Made by a program: the position numbers and the translations under genes
Origin: Prochlorococcus sp. AG-402-G19
GTDB taxonomy: Bacteria > Cyanobacteriota > Cyanobacteriia > PCC-6307 > Cyanobiaceae
Assembly (NCBI GenBank): GCA_003279455.1
Contig: QCHU01000001.1
Coordinates: forward strand, 62,001 to 126,000
Direction: 5' to 3'
DNA: 64,000 nucleotides
The notes under the pieces: model-generated
The model's input: only the letters and a program-made list of their open reading frames with translations
Told to the model about the DNA's origin: nothing
Database searches by the model: none
In this document: positions 50,701 to 61,606 of the stretch, piece by piece
How the letters are laid out: the number at the start of each line of letters is the position of its first letter
Numbering within the stretch: position 1 is the stretch's first letter

Positions 50701-51253
50701 TTCCAGAACCAATAGCTTCATTTACGCTTTGCAGTGCAGCCTTGATTTGAAGGACATCTTGGCAAGTTTCAATAATAAAAAGATCAATTCCACCTTCAAT
50801 TAGTGCTTTAGCTTGCTCAAGATAAGAATTTTTTAGCTCATCAAAACTGATATGACCTAGGGTTGGTAGCTTGGTTGTTGGTCCAATAGATCCAGCTACA
50901 AATCGTGGTTTTTCCTCTGATTGATATTTATTTGCAACATTCCTTGCTATTTGTGCTGCTTTTAAATTGATCTCATAAGCTTTATTACCAATCCCATATT
51001 CATCTAGAACAATTGAAGTAGCACCAAATGTATTTGTTTCGATTACATCACAACCTGCATTTAAAAATGATTCATGTACTTTTTCTACGCTGGAGACTGA
51101 TGTCAATACAAGGTTTTCATTACAACCTTCTAATGAAGCTCCGCCATAGTCATCTGCATTAAGTTGTTGATCTTGCAGAGACGTGCCGGTAGCTCCATCA
51201 AATACTAATATCGGTCTCTTTTCAGAGTTGAGGTAACCTAAAAAATCAGTCAT
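47705..51253 (-). CDS. metH: cobalamin-dependent methionine synthase
   Basis: 1182 aa; [23 protein letters not shown], B12-binding [29 protein letters not shown], activation domain. Confidence 0.97.
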   Translation of the reverse strand: [1182 protein letters not shown]

Positions 51254-51316
51254 AAATTATATATTTAACTTATAAAAATGAAAATCATCAATTTAAATAA
51301 GTTATATAATCTTATT

Positions 51317-52231
51317 TTAATCTATATGTACACGTTTAACCCAATCTTCATATTCAGGAACTAAACCTTCTGTAATTTTAGTCAACTTCGTTCTTAATGA
51401 ATTCATTATTGGCATATCTTTGCTCATTGATGTAGTTTCAATCATTTTTATAGGGGTAATTTTTGCCGCCGTTCCTGTAAGGAATACTTCATCAGATATA
51501 AACAATTCTGTTTTGTCTACTGGTCTTTCAATAACTGTTAAACCATCTTTTTTTGCCAGTTCTATAACACTTGAACGAGTTATACCTTCAAGAATATCTT
51601 GATCAACACCAGGTGTAATTAATTGACCATTACGTACTATGAAAATGTTCATACCACTGGCTTCACTTATCTTTCCTTGACTATTTAATAATAGTGCTTC
51701 ATCAAATCCACTTTTTACTGCCTCAGTTTTGGCTAAGGAGCTAGTGATATAAGCTCCACTAATTTTACCTCTTAATGGAAGTGAGTTATCTTGCTGACGA
51801 GTCCAGCTACTAACGCGACAAGTAACACCATCAGGTGATAGATAATCACCTAGTTCTATTCCATACATAAAAAAATTAGTTTCTATATTATGTAACCTTG
51901 GTGCAATTCCTAAGTCACTAGTATATACAAATGGTCTAATGTATACAGGTTGAGTCGGTTTGTTTTTAACAAGAAATGTTTCAAGAGACTTTAATACAAA
52001 ATCCTCATCTAAATCAGTCATCAAAAATCTAGCACTTTGACATAATCTTTTTGCGTGTTTGTCTGCTCTAAATAATAAAAATGATTTACTATTATTTGGA
52101 TCAGGAATAGCCCGCATTCCTCCAAAAGCTGCAGTTCCATAATGAAGTGCATGAGTAGCTATGGAAAGCTTCGCCTCATTAAATGGGATACATTGCCCTT
52201 CAAACCAAGCGAATGGAAGAAAATTATGCAT
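51317..52231 (-). CDS. ilvE: branched-chain amino acid aminotransferase
   Basis: ALHYGTAAFGGMRA, YIRPFVYTS, SEASGMNIFIVRNGQL, EVFLTGTAAKITPI. Confidence 0.95.
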   Translation of the reverse strand: MHNFLPFAWFEGQCIPFNEAKLSIATHALHYGTAAFGGMRAIPDPNNSKSFLLFRADKHAKRLCQSARFLMTDLDEDFVLKSLETFLVKNKPTQPVYIRPFVYTSDLGIAPRLHNIETNFFMYGIELGDYLSPDGVTCRVSSWTRQQDNSLPLRGKISGAYITSSLAKTEAVKSGFDEALLLNSQGKISEASGMNIFIVRNGQLITPGVDQDILEGITRSSVIELAKKDGLTVIERPVDKTELFISDEVFLTGTAAKITPIKMIETTSMSKDMPIMNSLRTKLTKITEGLVPEYEDWVKRVHID

Positions 52232-52302
52232 TATTAGTTCCAGCTAGGATGAAAACAATCAGCATTTCAGTTTTTACTGCTCTTATTACACATAATAAAT
52301 GA

Positions 52303-55300
52303 ATGCATAGAATTTCCACACTTCCAGGGAATGAACCTCAAGAAGAAAATACATTTATCGAACAGCCATCAGCTCCAGTTATCTTCCTAACTAGCGCTAC
52401 ATCTGATATAAGCTGTTTATCTACAGTATTAAAGCTACCTGACAATAATAAGTGGAAAAATAAAATAAGAGCATTACCAATACCTTATTTATCTTCAAAT
52501 GCATCAATTGATCATTATGTAACTAATACATGTAATACAGCTGAAATTATTCTTGTTAGGTTTTTAGGGTCAAGATCATACTGGTCTTATGGATTTGAAC
52601 AATTAGGTTTATGGCAATTAGAGAAACCAAATAGACATCTGATAGTTGTCTCAGGAATTGAAAGTACAGCAAATGATGTTCAAGAAATTAGTAGCATAAA
52701 TCAAGAGAAAGTTGATTTAATTCAAACACTTTTAAATCAAGGAGGTATAAAAAACTATAATTATATGCTTCAAACCTTAGAGAAAATAATTGATGTTGAA
52801 GAAATTAATTTAAATTCAGATTTAATTGAATATCATGATGAGTTAATAAAATGGAAATGGAAAAATAATGATAATCCATCTATTGCCGTATTTCTCTATA
52901 AATCACTTTTACAATCGGGTAATACAGAGTTAGCTGATAAAATAATTGATATATCTAATAAATACAACTTAAATGCCAAAATAATATGGATTACAAGTTT
53001 TAAATCTAAAAACATAGAAAATCAAATCCTAAATTTATTAGAAAAAGAGAACATAAAAGCAATAATAACTACAACCTCATTTTCATCAGTTGAATATAAA
53101 CATGATGATATGAAGAAAAACTTGTGGGATAGATTAGATATACCTGTATATCAACTACTAATATCTAGCTCATCTATAACTGAGTGGAGAGAATCTACAG
53201 TAGGTCTTAACCCCATTGACTTATCAATTCAAGTTGTTTTACCAGAAGTTGATGGTCGAATCTGTACAATTCCAATTGCATTTAAAAACCTTACCTATAC
53301 AGATAATGAATTATCAATTGCTGTATATAAAACAGAACCATATGAAAAACATATTGAATGGTGCATCAAATATATAAAAAATCTTACTTATCTACAACAA
53401 ACAAATAATTCAAATAAAAAGATAGCTATCGTGATAGCAAACTACCCAGTAAAAGACTCAAGAATTGCAAATGGAGTGGGTTTAGATACACCCGAAAGCC
53501 TATTAAATATTTTAAACTGGCTTAAATACGAGGGATATAATCTAGGAAATAAAGAAATTCCTCATAATAGTAAAGAATTAATTAACCTTATATTAAGTCA
53601 TAGGACTAATTCTGAAGAGACAATCTCAAATGATCCTCAATCATATTTAAATATTCAAGATTATTTAATTTTTTGGAAAGAACTCGAATCTAACGTTAAA
53701 GAAAAGATATCAAATCGATGGGGAGACCCACTTGATTCTTTTCAATTAGAAAAGTCTGGATTTCCTATAAATGGAATAAACTTTGGAAATATAACAATTT
53801 TAATTCAGTCAAATAGGGGTTATGAGAGCGATAATTTATCTGATTTACACTCGCCCGACTTGCCTCCTACACATAAATATATTGCACAATATTGTTGGCT
53901 AAATAACACATTTAAAGCAAATGCAATTGTACATCTGGGTAAACATGGAAGTTTGGAATGGTTACCAGGTAAAGGGGTTGGTTTAAGTCATAATTGTTTC
54001 CCATTTATTCTTTGTCCTCCTATTCCAAATATATATCCATTTATTGTAAATGATCCTGGAGAAGGCTCCCAAGCAAAAAGAAGAACACATGCAATCATTA
54101 TAGATCATTTAACCCCACCACTATCTCATGCCGGTAGTTTTAATGACCTTCTAATAATTGAAAATTTAATTGATGAATATTATGAATCTAAATTAATTAA
54201 CGATAATAGAAATGAAATACTAGAAAATAAGATAATAGATCTTTTAATTAAAAATTCATGGCCAGGAATTGAATCAAATAAAATAAAAGCGGGAAAAGAT
54301 AATTTTCTTATACAAGATCTAATAGATACTGCAGAAAGTTATTTATGTGAAATTAAGAATTCACAGATAAGAACTGGTCTTCATGTTTTTGGAGTGAATC
54401 AGAGTATGGATAAATTAGTAGAGTTAACACTAGCTATTTGCAATGTCCCAACAGGAGTAACTCTAGGTCTTACGCAATGTTTAGCAGAAGATTTAGGGTT
54501 TACGTTTGACCCTTGGAGTGATGAAGAGAGTAAAAACTTAAACCAAGATGACATTGATTTATTTAAAGACTATACAGATATTAATGCAAGGAAAGTCGGT
54601 AAAGTAGTTGACTGGTTGAATGACATCGGGAAATATATAATAGAGTTTCATTGTTTTAAAATACTTAATTACAAGAGTAAATCAAAAAAGAAGATAAAAC
54701 TTGAGAGTAAAATTTTAAATTACATAGATCATGAAAAACCTAATATTTTTATAAATCATTTATTAAATAATATTTTACCCAAACTATTAAATAGTTCAGC
54801 TAACGAAAAAACAAATTTTCTCGAGGCTTTAGACGGTAAAAGAATTTCTAGCGGTCCTTCTGGGGCTCCTACAAGAGGGAAATTAGAAGTTTTACCCACA
54901 GGCAAGAATTTCTTTTCGGTTGATATAAGAGCAATACCAACTGAAACAGCTTGGGACTTAGGGAAAAGAAGTGCTGAACAAATAATGGAACTTTACCTAC
55001 AAGAAAATGGTGAACACCTTTCACACCTTGCTATTTCAATTTGGGGTACTTCAACAATGAGAAATGGTGGAGAAGATATTTGTCAGCTTTTTGCTCTCAT
55101 GGGTTTAAGGCCAATATGGGACGGTACTTTAAGAAGAGTAGTTGACGTTGAGGTCATTCCTCTCAGTGTATTGAACAGACCAAGAGTAGACGTAACATTA
55201 AGAATTTCTGGTTTATTCAGGGATGCATTTCCACAGATAATTGAATTGATTCGAAGAGGTCAAAATCTTATTGGAAATTTAAAAGAATCCTCTTCTAATA

Positions 55301-56076
55301 ATCCACTTGCTGAGTCATATAGAAATGGAAATACAAAATCAAGAATATATGGATCTGCCCCCGGATCATACGGAGCAGGATTACAAGAAATAATCAATAG
55401 TGGATCTTGGGAGAATCAATCAGAACTCGCTGATGCTTTTATCGAATGGAGCAAATGGAGATATGAAGGTTCAAGTAAAATCATAAAAGACAAAGATGGA
55501 TTAGAAAGTAATTTATCAAATGTAAAAGTAGTACTTCATAGTCAGGACAATAGAGAACATGACATACTTGATTCAGATGATTACTATCAATTTCAGGGTG
55601 GATTAATTTCCGCGATTAAAAAAACTAGTGGAGCAAATCCTCAAGCCTATTTTGCAGATAATTCAAGGTATCAACGGCCAAGAATTCATAAACTCTCAAA
55701 AGAAATTGATAAAGTCGTTCGTAGCAGATTATTAAACCCTAAATGGATAGAGGGGGTTAAAGAACATGGATATAAAGGAGCTTTTGAAATGTCAGCTAGC
55801 CTTGACTATTTATTCTCTTATGATGCAACTACAAACTTAGTTCCTAATTGGTGTTATCAATCTATAGTGAATAGTTGGTTAATGAATAATAATACGAAAA
55901 ATTTTATTAGTGATAACAATCCATGGGCTTTAAGAGATATCGCTGAAAGATTACTAGAAGCATCTAACAGAAAACTTTGGACAAATGCTAGTAATGAAGA
56001 AATATCATCTATAAAAAAATTACTATCAGATATAGATAGTAAAATTGAAAACTATACTTCTAATAATAATTTATAA
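52303..56076 (+). CDS. cobN: cobaltochelatase subunit CobN
   Basis: 1257 aa; HLGKHGSLEWLPGKGVGLS, GPSGAPTRGKLEVLPTGKNFFSVD, SIWGTSTMRNGGEDICQ. Confidence 0.96.
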   Translation: MHRISTLPGNEPQEENTFIEQPSAPVIFLTSATSDISCLSTVLKLPDNNKWKNKIRALPIPYLSSNASIDHYVTNTCNTAEIILVRFLGSRSYWSYGFEQLGLWQLEKPNRHLIVVSGIESTANDVQEISSINQEKVDLIQTLLNQGGIKNYNYMLQTLEKIIDVEEINLNSDLIEYHDELIKWKWKNNDNPSIAVFLYKSLLQSGNTELADKIIDISNKYNLNAKIIWITSFKSKNIENQILNLLEKENIKAIITTTSFSSVEYKHDDMKKNLWDRLDIPVYQLLISSSSITEWRESTVGLNPIDLSIQVVLPEVDGRICTIPIAFKNLTYTDNELSIAVYKTEPYEKHIEWCIKYIKNLTYLQQTNNSNKKIAIVIANYPVKDSRIANGVGLDTPESLLNILNWLKYEGYNLGNKEIPHNSKELINLILSHRTNSEETISNDPQSYLNIQDYLIFWKELESNVKEKISNRWGDPLDSFQLEKSGFPINGINFGNITILIQSNRGYESDNLSDLHSPDLPPTHKYIAQYCWLNNTFKANAIVHLGKHGSLEWLPGKGVGLSHNCFPFILCPPIPNIYPFIVNDPGEGSQAKRRTHAIIIDHLTPPLSHAGSFNDLLIIENLIDEYYESKLINDNRNEILENKIIDLLIKNSWPGIESNKIKAGKDNFLIQDLIDTAESYLCEIKNSQIRTGLHVFGVNQSMDKLVELTLAICNVPTGVTLGLTQCLAEDLGFTFDPWSDEESKNLNQDDIDLFKDYTDINARKVGKVVDWLNDIGKYIIEFHCFKILNYKSKSKKKIKLESKILNYIDHEKPNIFINHLLNNILPKLLNSSANEKTNFLEALDGKRISSGPSGAPTRGKLEVLPTGKNFFSVDIRAIPTETAWDLGKRSAEQIMELYLQENGEHLSHLAISIWGTSTMRNGGEDICQLFALMGLRPIWDGTLRRVVDVEVIPLSVLNRPRVDVTLRISGLFRDAFPQIIELIRRGQNLIGNLKESSSNNPLAESYRNGNTKSRIYGSAPGSYGAGLQEIINSGSWENQSELADAFIEWSKWRYEGSSKIIKDKDGLESNLSNVKVVLHSQDNREHDILDSDDYYQFQGGLISAIKKTSGANPQAYFADNSRYQRPRIHKLSKEIDKVVRSRLLNPKWIEGVKEHGYKGAFEMSASLDYLFSYDATTNLVPNWCYQSIVNSWLMNNNTKNFISDNNPWALRDIAERLLEASNRKLWTNASNEEISSIKKLLSDIDSKIENYTSNNNL

Positions 56077-56081
56077 ATTAT

Positions 56082-56741
56082 TTAACGCCTTAGAAGAGAT
56101 AGTCCGTGGCTATCGGTACCACAAGTTGATAATAAAGAATAAGAGTTTGCGCAATCAAATATTTTATCGCATACAAATTCTGATGGGATCCAATTATGTG
56201 CTCTTTCATAGTTATACCAAGTTTCAACAGCATCAAAACCAAGATTTGATGCTTCATTAATCAAGAGATCAAATGGAAGCTTATATCTAGCGGGATGAGC
56301 TAAAACGGCAATTCCATTAGCTTTATGAATCGAATCTACTACTGTCGAAGCTAATAATTCATTACCAATAGCAGCCTTATGATCAACATAAGGTAATAAG
56401 TATTTTGAATTATGATCAAAACCAAGACCTAAAACATGAACTAAACACCCCTTTAATAGACAAGTAATTTCTATACCAGTCCAAAGTTTAGGAAAATTTG
56501 ATCTATCTTTATATATAGAGTCGTTTATTTTGCTTAATTCAATATATGCATTAACTGAATGATGATCTGTAATTGCATAATGATCAATATTTAATTCAAT
56601 TGCTTGGTAATAGATTTGTTTAGCAGTCAAACTTCCATCGCTAAATGTTGAATGCATGTGAAAGTTGATAGAATTTGGACAACTATTCTTAGTAATTGAT
56701 TTAATTATGTTAATTAATTCAGTTGAATAAATATCAGACAT
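56082..56741 (-). CDS. PHP-domain metal-dependent phosphoesterase
   Basis: NFHMHSTFSDGSLT, YAITDHHSVNAY, VLAHPARY, CGTDSHG. Confidence 0.92.
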   Translation of the reverse strand: MSDIYSTELINIIKSITKNSCPNSINFHMHSTFSDGSLTAKQIYYQAIELNIDHYAITDHHSVNAYIELSKINDSIYKDRSNFPKLWTGIEITCLLKGCLVHVLGLGFDHNSKYLLPYVDHKAAIGNELLASTVVDSIHKANGIAVLAHPARYKLPFDLLINEASNLGFDAVETWYNYERAHNWIPSEFVCDKIFDCANSYSLLSTCGTDSHGLSLLRR

Positions 56742-56746
56742 ACTAA

Positions 56747-57310
56747 CTAAGTGAATTGTTTCCTATTTCTTCTCCATTTAGCATAAAACTGTATACTTGC
56801 AGCCATAAAGATAATTAAGCCAAATATCAACCAACTTGCTGCACTAGTTGGAAACTGGTTTTTAAATACAACAAGCATTACAACAACTACTAATAATAGT
56901 GTCGGCAACTCATTCAAAGCACGGAGTTGCTGCCCACTATAATTATATTGATTATTAGTTAATTCGTTCATAATTTTATAGCAATAAAAATGATAAATAA
57001 GTAAAAAAGCGACAAACAATAATTTAATCTGCATCCATGTTTGTGTAAGATATACAGGTTGCATATATAATAATCCAGATGCCATAATGACAGCTAAAAT
57101 CATGCCAGGTGTTGTTATAATATTAGCTAGTCTTTTTTCCATTAATGTATATTGCTTATTAAATACATCCCTTATTTCTTCTTTCTCATTCTGGACTTCT
57201 ACATGATAAATAAATAATCTGACTAAGTAAAATAAGCCAGCGAACCAAACAACTACACCGATAATATGAAAAGATTTAAACCATAAATATGTCTCTGGTG
57301 AAAAATTCAT
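56747..57310 (-). CDS. hemJ: protoporphyrinogen oxidase HemJ (UPF0093 family)
   Basis: WFKSFHIIGVVVWFAGLFYLVRLFIYH, ITTPGMILAVIMASGL, LRALNELPTLLLVVVVMLVVF. Confidence 0.93.
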   Translation of the reverse strand: MNFSPETYLWFKSFHIIGVVVWFAGLFYLVRLFIYHVEVQNEKEEIRDVFNKQYTLMEKRLANIITTPGMILAVIMASGLLYMQPVYLTQTWMQIKLLFVAFLLIYHFYCYKIMNELTNNQYNYSGQQLRALNELPTLLLVVVVMLVVFKNQFPTSAASWLIFGLIIFMAASIQFYAKWRRNRKQFT

Positions 57311-57402
57311 ATTCTATAAAATGTTTCGTACCTTCATATCACTCTATACATTACTATAATAAAGATTAACTGTCCCATTGTCGTTAATAATTTATCAATA
57401 GA

Positions 57403-59325
57403 TTATTTATTTTCATTTGGGTGAAAATAATTTCGAATAACACCAGCAGTAGATGATCCTAAGCCTGGTGCTGATGAAAGTTCGGAAAGAGATGCCATTT
57501 GAATAGCCTCTATTGATCTAAAATGCTCCAATAATAATTTGATTCTTTGTGGCCCCAATCCGGGTATCTCATTTAATTGAGAGCGTTTCATACGTTGACT
57601 TCTTTTTTGTCTGTGAAAGGTAATTGCGAACCTATGAGCTTCATCTCTAAGTCTTCTTAACAAAAGCATTCCAGGTTGATTAGGGTCAGTGTCTAATGAT
57701 TGTTTAACATTTGGAATAAATATCTCTTCTTTCTTCTTGGCTAAAGATATGAGATTTATATTTTGATCTAGATTCAACTCTTCTAAAGCCTCTAATACAG
57801 AACTTAATTGCCCTTTACCTCCATCTATCACGACTAAATCTGGCCAGTCATTCAAATTATCCTTGTCTAAAACACAAGATTCATTACTTGATAGGTTATT
57901 CATATCACCTCCATCATTTTTATAACGAGCCCATCTTTTAAACCTTCTAGTAATAACTTCAGCCATTGATTCGAAATCGTCACTATGTCCTAGTTTTATA
58001 TTTGAACTTTTAATTTTATATTTTCTGTAATGTTGCCTAGCCGCAATACCATCAATAAATACTACCTGAGAAGCGACAGCATCACTACCTTGAATATGAC
58101 TAATATCATAACATTCAATTCTTTTTGGAATTTTTACCAACTCAAGTATATTGGTTAAATCGTCAAGCTCAATTAAATTTTTATCATGAGATTGTCTAAT
58201 TCTTTGCAACTCCATATTTGCATTCTTTTCTACTAATTTTATAATTTCCGCCTTCTTAGATCTTTTTGGGATTGTTATATTAACTTTTTGCTTTTTTAAT
58301 TCACTTAGCCAATCCGATATTATATCTGTATTTTGTAATTGATGTTGAACTAATATTTCTGAAGGTATTTCAATCGGATCCACATTTGAGTAATGATTTT
58401 CTACAACTTTTTGAAGTATTTGAGAAGTACTGAGATTATTATTATCTGAGAAATATCCAAGTCTTCCAATTAATTTTCCTGAGCGCATTTGAAATATTTG
58501 AATAGAGGATATATTCTCTTCTGATGCCAATGCGATTATATCTCTGCATACAGATGAATCAGGAATAATCATCTTTTGAGATTCATACAATCTATCTATA
58601 CCTTTTAGCTGATCTCTGACAGATCCAGCTTCTTCAAACTTCAATGACTCTGAGAAAGAATGCATCTGTTTTTCTAATAATAGTCTCAATTCTTCAGTTC
58701 TCCCTTGAAATATCATTTCAACTCGTTTTAGTGTATTTTTATAATCTTCTGAACTTATTTCTTCTTGACAAACGCCTGGACATCTTCCAATTGAATAGTT
58801 AAGACACGTTCTATCTTTGTAAAGTGGTATTCTTCTTTGTCTAAGAGGAAATAGTTTTTTTATACTAAATAGGGTCTGTCTAAGTAAATAAACATCAACG
58901 TATGGACCATAATATTTATCTTTTTTCTGTCTTTCACGTCTTTTCCTAGTTAAAAAAATTCTTGGATATTTATCACCCCAGGTTATACAAATATATGGAT
59001 ATTTCTTATCATCTTTTAATAGAACATTAAAATAGGGTTGATTAGATTTTATTAAATTTGATTCTAGAGTTAAGGCTTCACTTTCGGTATCAGTAACTAT
59101 CAACTCAATATCTACAACTTGCCTTACCATTAATGATATTCTTGGACTCAATTCATCACTGGCTCGAAAATAACTTCTAACTCTATTTCTTAACTTTTTT
59201 GACTTACCAACATATAACAATCTATCCTCACGATCTTTCATCAAATAACAACCAGGATCGTTTGGTATATCCTTCAGAAAATTCGATAGTCTTGACTTGT
59301 CCTTAATTAACGGCGTTAATTCCAC
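57403..59325 (-). CDS. uvrC: UvrABC system protein C
   Basis: DPGCYLMKDREDRLLYVGKSKKLRNRVRSYF, CLNYSIGRCPGVC, YDISHIQGSDAVASQVVF, C-terminal HhH. Confidence 0.97.
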   Translation of the reverse strand: MELTPLIKDKSRLSNFLKDIPNDPGCYLMKDREDRLLYVGKSKKLRNRVRSYFRASDELSPRISLMVRQVVDIELIVTDTESEALTLESNLIKSNQPYFNVLLKDDKKYPYICITWGDKYPRIFLTRKRRERQKKDKYYGPYVDVYLLRQTLFSIKKLFPLRQRRIPLYKDRTCLNYSIGRCPGVCQEEISSEDYKNTLKRVEMIFQGRTEELRLLLEKQMHSFSESLKFEEAGSVRDQLKGIDRLYESQKMIIPDSSVCRDIIALASEENISSIQIFQMRSGKLIGRLGYFSDNNNLSTSQILQKVVENHYSNVDPIEIPSEILVQHQLQNTDIISDWLSELKKQKVNITIPKRSKKAEIIKLVEKNANMELQRIRQSHDKNLIELDDLTNILELVKIPKRIECYDISHIQGSDAVASQVVFIDGIAARQHYRKYKIKSSNIKLGHSDDFESMAEVITRRFKRWARYKNDGGDMNNLSSNESCVLDKDNLNDWPDLVVIDGGKGQLSSVLEALEELNLDQNINLISLAKKKEEIFIPNVKQSLDTDPNQPGMLLLRRLRDEAHRFAITFHRQKRSQRMKRSQLNEIPGLGPQRIKLLLEHFRSIEAIQMASLSELSSAPGLGSSTAGVIRNYFHPNENK

Positions 59326-59343
59326 CGATCATATCTCGTTAAA

Positions 59344-59826
59344 TTAGCCGCCATAGTTCCACCCTGTACTCGCTAAATTTAAGGCAGATCCATCTTTATT
59401 CAATACTGCACTCTTTACTTCAGCGACAAAGACTGTATGGTCGCCGTGTTCTACACCCGAAATAACTTCACATTCAACTCCACCTATTACATCTTCGATT
59501 AAGGGCATACCAAACTCTCCATAAGTGAATTTACAAGCTTCAAATCGTCCACCTAATCCTTTTTGAGGCTTAAAGAACACAGCTGCTAGATCCTTTTGAT
59601 CTTCTCTCAAAACATTGAGAGAAAACATCTTAGTTCTTTGAATAATTCCATGACTAGATCCATCAGCGCGAACAGCCATTACAACTAAAGGTGGCGTAAA
59701 TGATCCTTGTGTTACCCAGCTAGCAGTAAAACCATTTATTTCATCTCCTTCTCTTACTGCACATATGAATAATCCATGAGGGATTTTGCGCAAAAGAACT
59801 TTTTTGGCATCCTGATTAAGAGTCAT
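59344..59826 (-). CDS. flavin reductase-like FMN-binding protein
   Basis: HGLFICAVREGDEINGFTASWVTQGSFTPPLVVMAV...GVEHGDHTVFVAEV. Confidence 0.9.
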   Translation of the reverse strand: MTLNQDAKKVLLRKIPHGLFICAVREGDEINGFTASWVTQGSFTPPLVVMAVRADGSSHGIIQRTKMFSLNVLREDQKDLAAVFFKPQKGLGGRFEACKFTYGEFGMPLIEDVIGGVECEVISGVEHGDHTVFVAEVKSAVLNKDGSALNLASTGWNYGG

Positions 59827-59893
59827 GCGCTTTGATACGTTTATAGATATGAGATTCTATGAAAGAAATGGACTTTTTTAAAGTTAAGAAACC

Positions 59894-60370
59894 ATGAAGG
59901 CACTTTATCCTGGTAGCTTCGACCCTTTAACGTTTGGACACCTTGATCTAATTCAAAGAGGAAGTGATTTATTTGGAGAAGTTCTCATTGCGGTTTTAGA
60001 AAATCCTTCGAAAAAGGCAACTTTCTCTTGCGAGAGAAGAATAGAGCATATTAAAAATGCAACCAGAGATATAACAGGTTGTAGAACAATAGCTTTTAAA
60101 GGTCTAACTGTGGATTGTGCTCGTGAACATAATGCTGATCTAATTTTAAGAGGCTTAAGAGCCATGAGTGATTTTGAATATGAACTACAGGTTGCTCATA
60201 CAAACAGGTCTTTAAATAATCAATACGAAACAATTTTTCTCGCGACAGAAACACATCATAGTTTTTTAAGTAGTTCTGTAGTTAAAGAAGTCGCTAGATT
60301 TGGTGGAGAGATTCGTCACATGGTTCCTGAGTTTATAGCCAAAGATCTATTGGCACTAAATACTAATTAA
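59894..60370 (+). CDS. coaD: phosphopantetheine adenylyltransferase
   Basis: [54 protein letters not shown]. Confidence 0.97.
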   Translation: MKALYPGSFDPLTFGHLDLIQRGSDLFGEVLIAVLENPSKKATFSCERRIEHIKNATRDITGCRTIAFKGLTVDCAREHNADLILRGLRAMSDFEYELQVAHTNRSLNNQYETIFLATETHHSFLSSSVVKEVARFGGEIRHMVPEFIAKDLLALNTN

Positions 60371-61602
60371 TTACAATTATCAGTATTATCTACTATTGAT
60401 AATATATTCATTATATGTTTTGTCGAATTATCCATATTGTTAACTATAATACTAAAAAATTTGCCTTTTCCTAAAATAAGACCAGAAACGGATCTAACAT
60501 TATTAAGTCTCCCGGATTTAGCCAAAATTCTACCCTTAAGTTTTACTGGAGCTTTCACATTAGCTAAGGATCCCCTAACACCTAATATAGAAAATGATGA
60601 GAAATAATAGTCAGAAAATCTATTAAATTTCATTCTTCTCAAAAATTGAGACAAACCATAAGTGGTTACCCTATTCTTTCTCGATAAGCCACTAGCATCT
60701 GCAAAGATAAAATTGTTAGAATTAAAGTTTTGATCTTTTATCCAATTATTGTATTTTAGATTAGGGAAATCATGAGACCAGTCACTTACTGAATGTCTGA
60801 AAATAACTTCAGCAGTAAAATTGTGGCTCTCAGAATTAACAAGGTTTAGTAAAATATATAAAGGAGCAGACTTGATAACTTTAATTGTCGAAATATAATC
60901 AATAGGATAGTTTTCGTTAACGGATTTTACAAAATATTTTTTTGATAAATTCTTTTTTCTTAGAGCAGTCTCTAGCTCATAAATAAAATTATCAATTGGA
61001 TTAATTAAAGAATTCATACTTGCATTACTAGCTATTGAATATTTAGTAATAGGTGCCCCATATTCTTCGCCTCTATCGGCATACGACCAGCTTGAAGGCC
61101 ACCAATTTTTGGGATTGCTTTTTTTAACGATTATTGGCGTTTTTGCACGTAAATTATAATTAGTATTTTTAAGAACATTAATTAAATCTTCTAACTGACT
61201 TTTGTCGAAATCAGGGTCCCCAGACGCTTCAATATAGATGCTTCCAGCATTTATTTGTTTTAATGATGTATCAAGAGTATAATAAGGTCCTAAGATATCT
61301 AAAGAGAAAGCACTAGAAAGAATCTTCTGATTAGAGGCAGGAATCCTAGGTGTTTGACCATTAATATCTGCAATGAAGTCACCAGAATCATCTAAAATAC
61401 TAACGCTAATATTTGATCTAAAGTTATAAGTATACTCCTCCAATTTATCTTGTAAAGGCTGACATATATTAAACTTTTCAAGACCTATAGTATTAATATT
61501 AATTCTTTGTCTTAAATATGAATATAATGCAAATAAATTATCGTTAAATATATTTATTGATAATAAAATTATCCCAATATATAAATAATTTTTTTTTCTC
61601 AT
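60367..61602 (-). CDS. D-alanyl-D-alanine carboxypeptidase, S13/PBP4-like
   Basis: [20 protein letters not shown] (SxxK), [12 protein letters not shown] (SxN region), [15 protein letters not shown] (KSG). Confidence 0.87.
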   Translation of the reverse strand: MRKKNYLYIGIILLSINIFNDNLFALYSYLRQRININTIGLEKFNICQPLQDKLEEYTYNFRSNISVSILDDSGDFIADINGQTPRIPASNQKILSSAFSLDILGPYYTLDTSLKQINAGSIYIEASGDPDFDKSQLEDLINVLKNTNYNLRAKTPIIVKKSNPKNWWPSSWSYADRGEEYGAPITKYSIASNASMNSLINPIDNFIYELETALRKKNLSKKYFVKSVNENYPIDYISTIKVIKSAPLYILLNLVNSESHNFTAEVIFRHSVSDWSHDFPNLKYNNWIKDQNFNSNNFIFADASGLSRKNRVTTYGLSQFLRRMKFNRFSDYYFSSFSILGVRGSLANVKAPVKLKGRILAKSGRLNNVRSVSGLILGKGKFFSIIVNNMDNSTKHIMNILSIVDNTDNCN

Positions 61603-61606
61603 AGAG

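Noticed and set aside
52232-52302. Possible cobalamin riboswitch upstream of cobN
   Set aside because: Only about 70 nt between ilvE and cobN starts and no recognisable B12-box; not supported.
364-56076. Two CobN/BchH-family giants (chlH and cobN) in one window, as possible novel chelatase system
   Set aside because: Both are expected single-copy genes for chlorophyll and cobalamin synthesis in B12-making picocyanobacteria; coexistence is ordinary.
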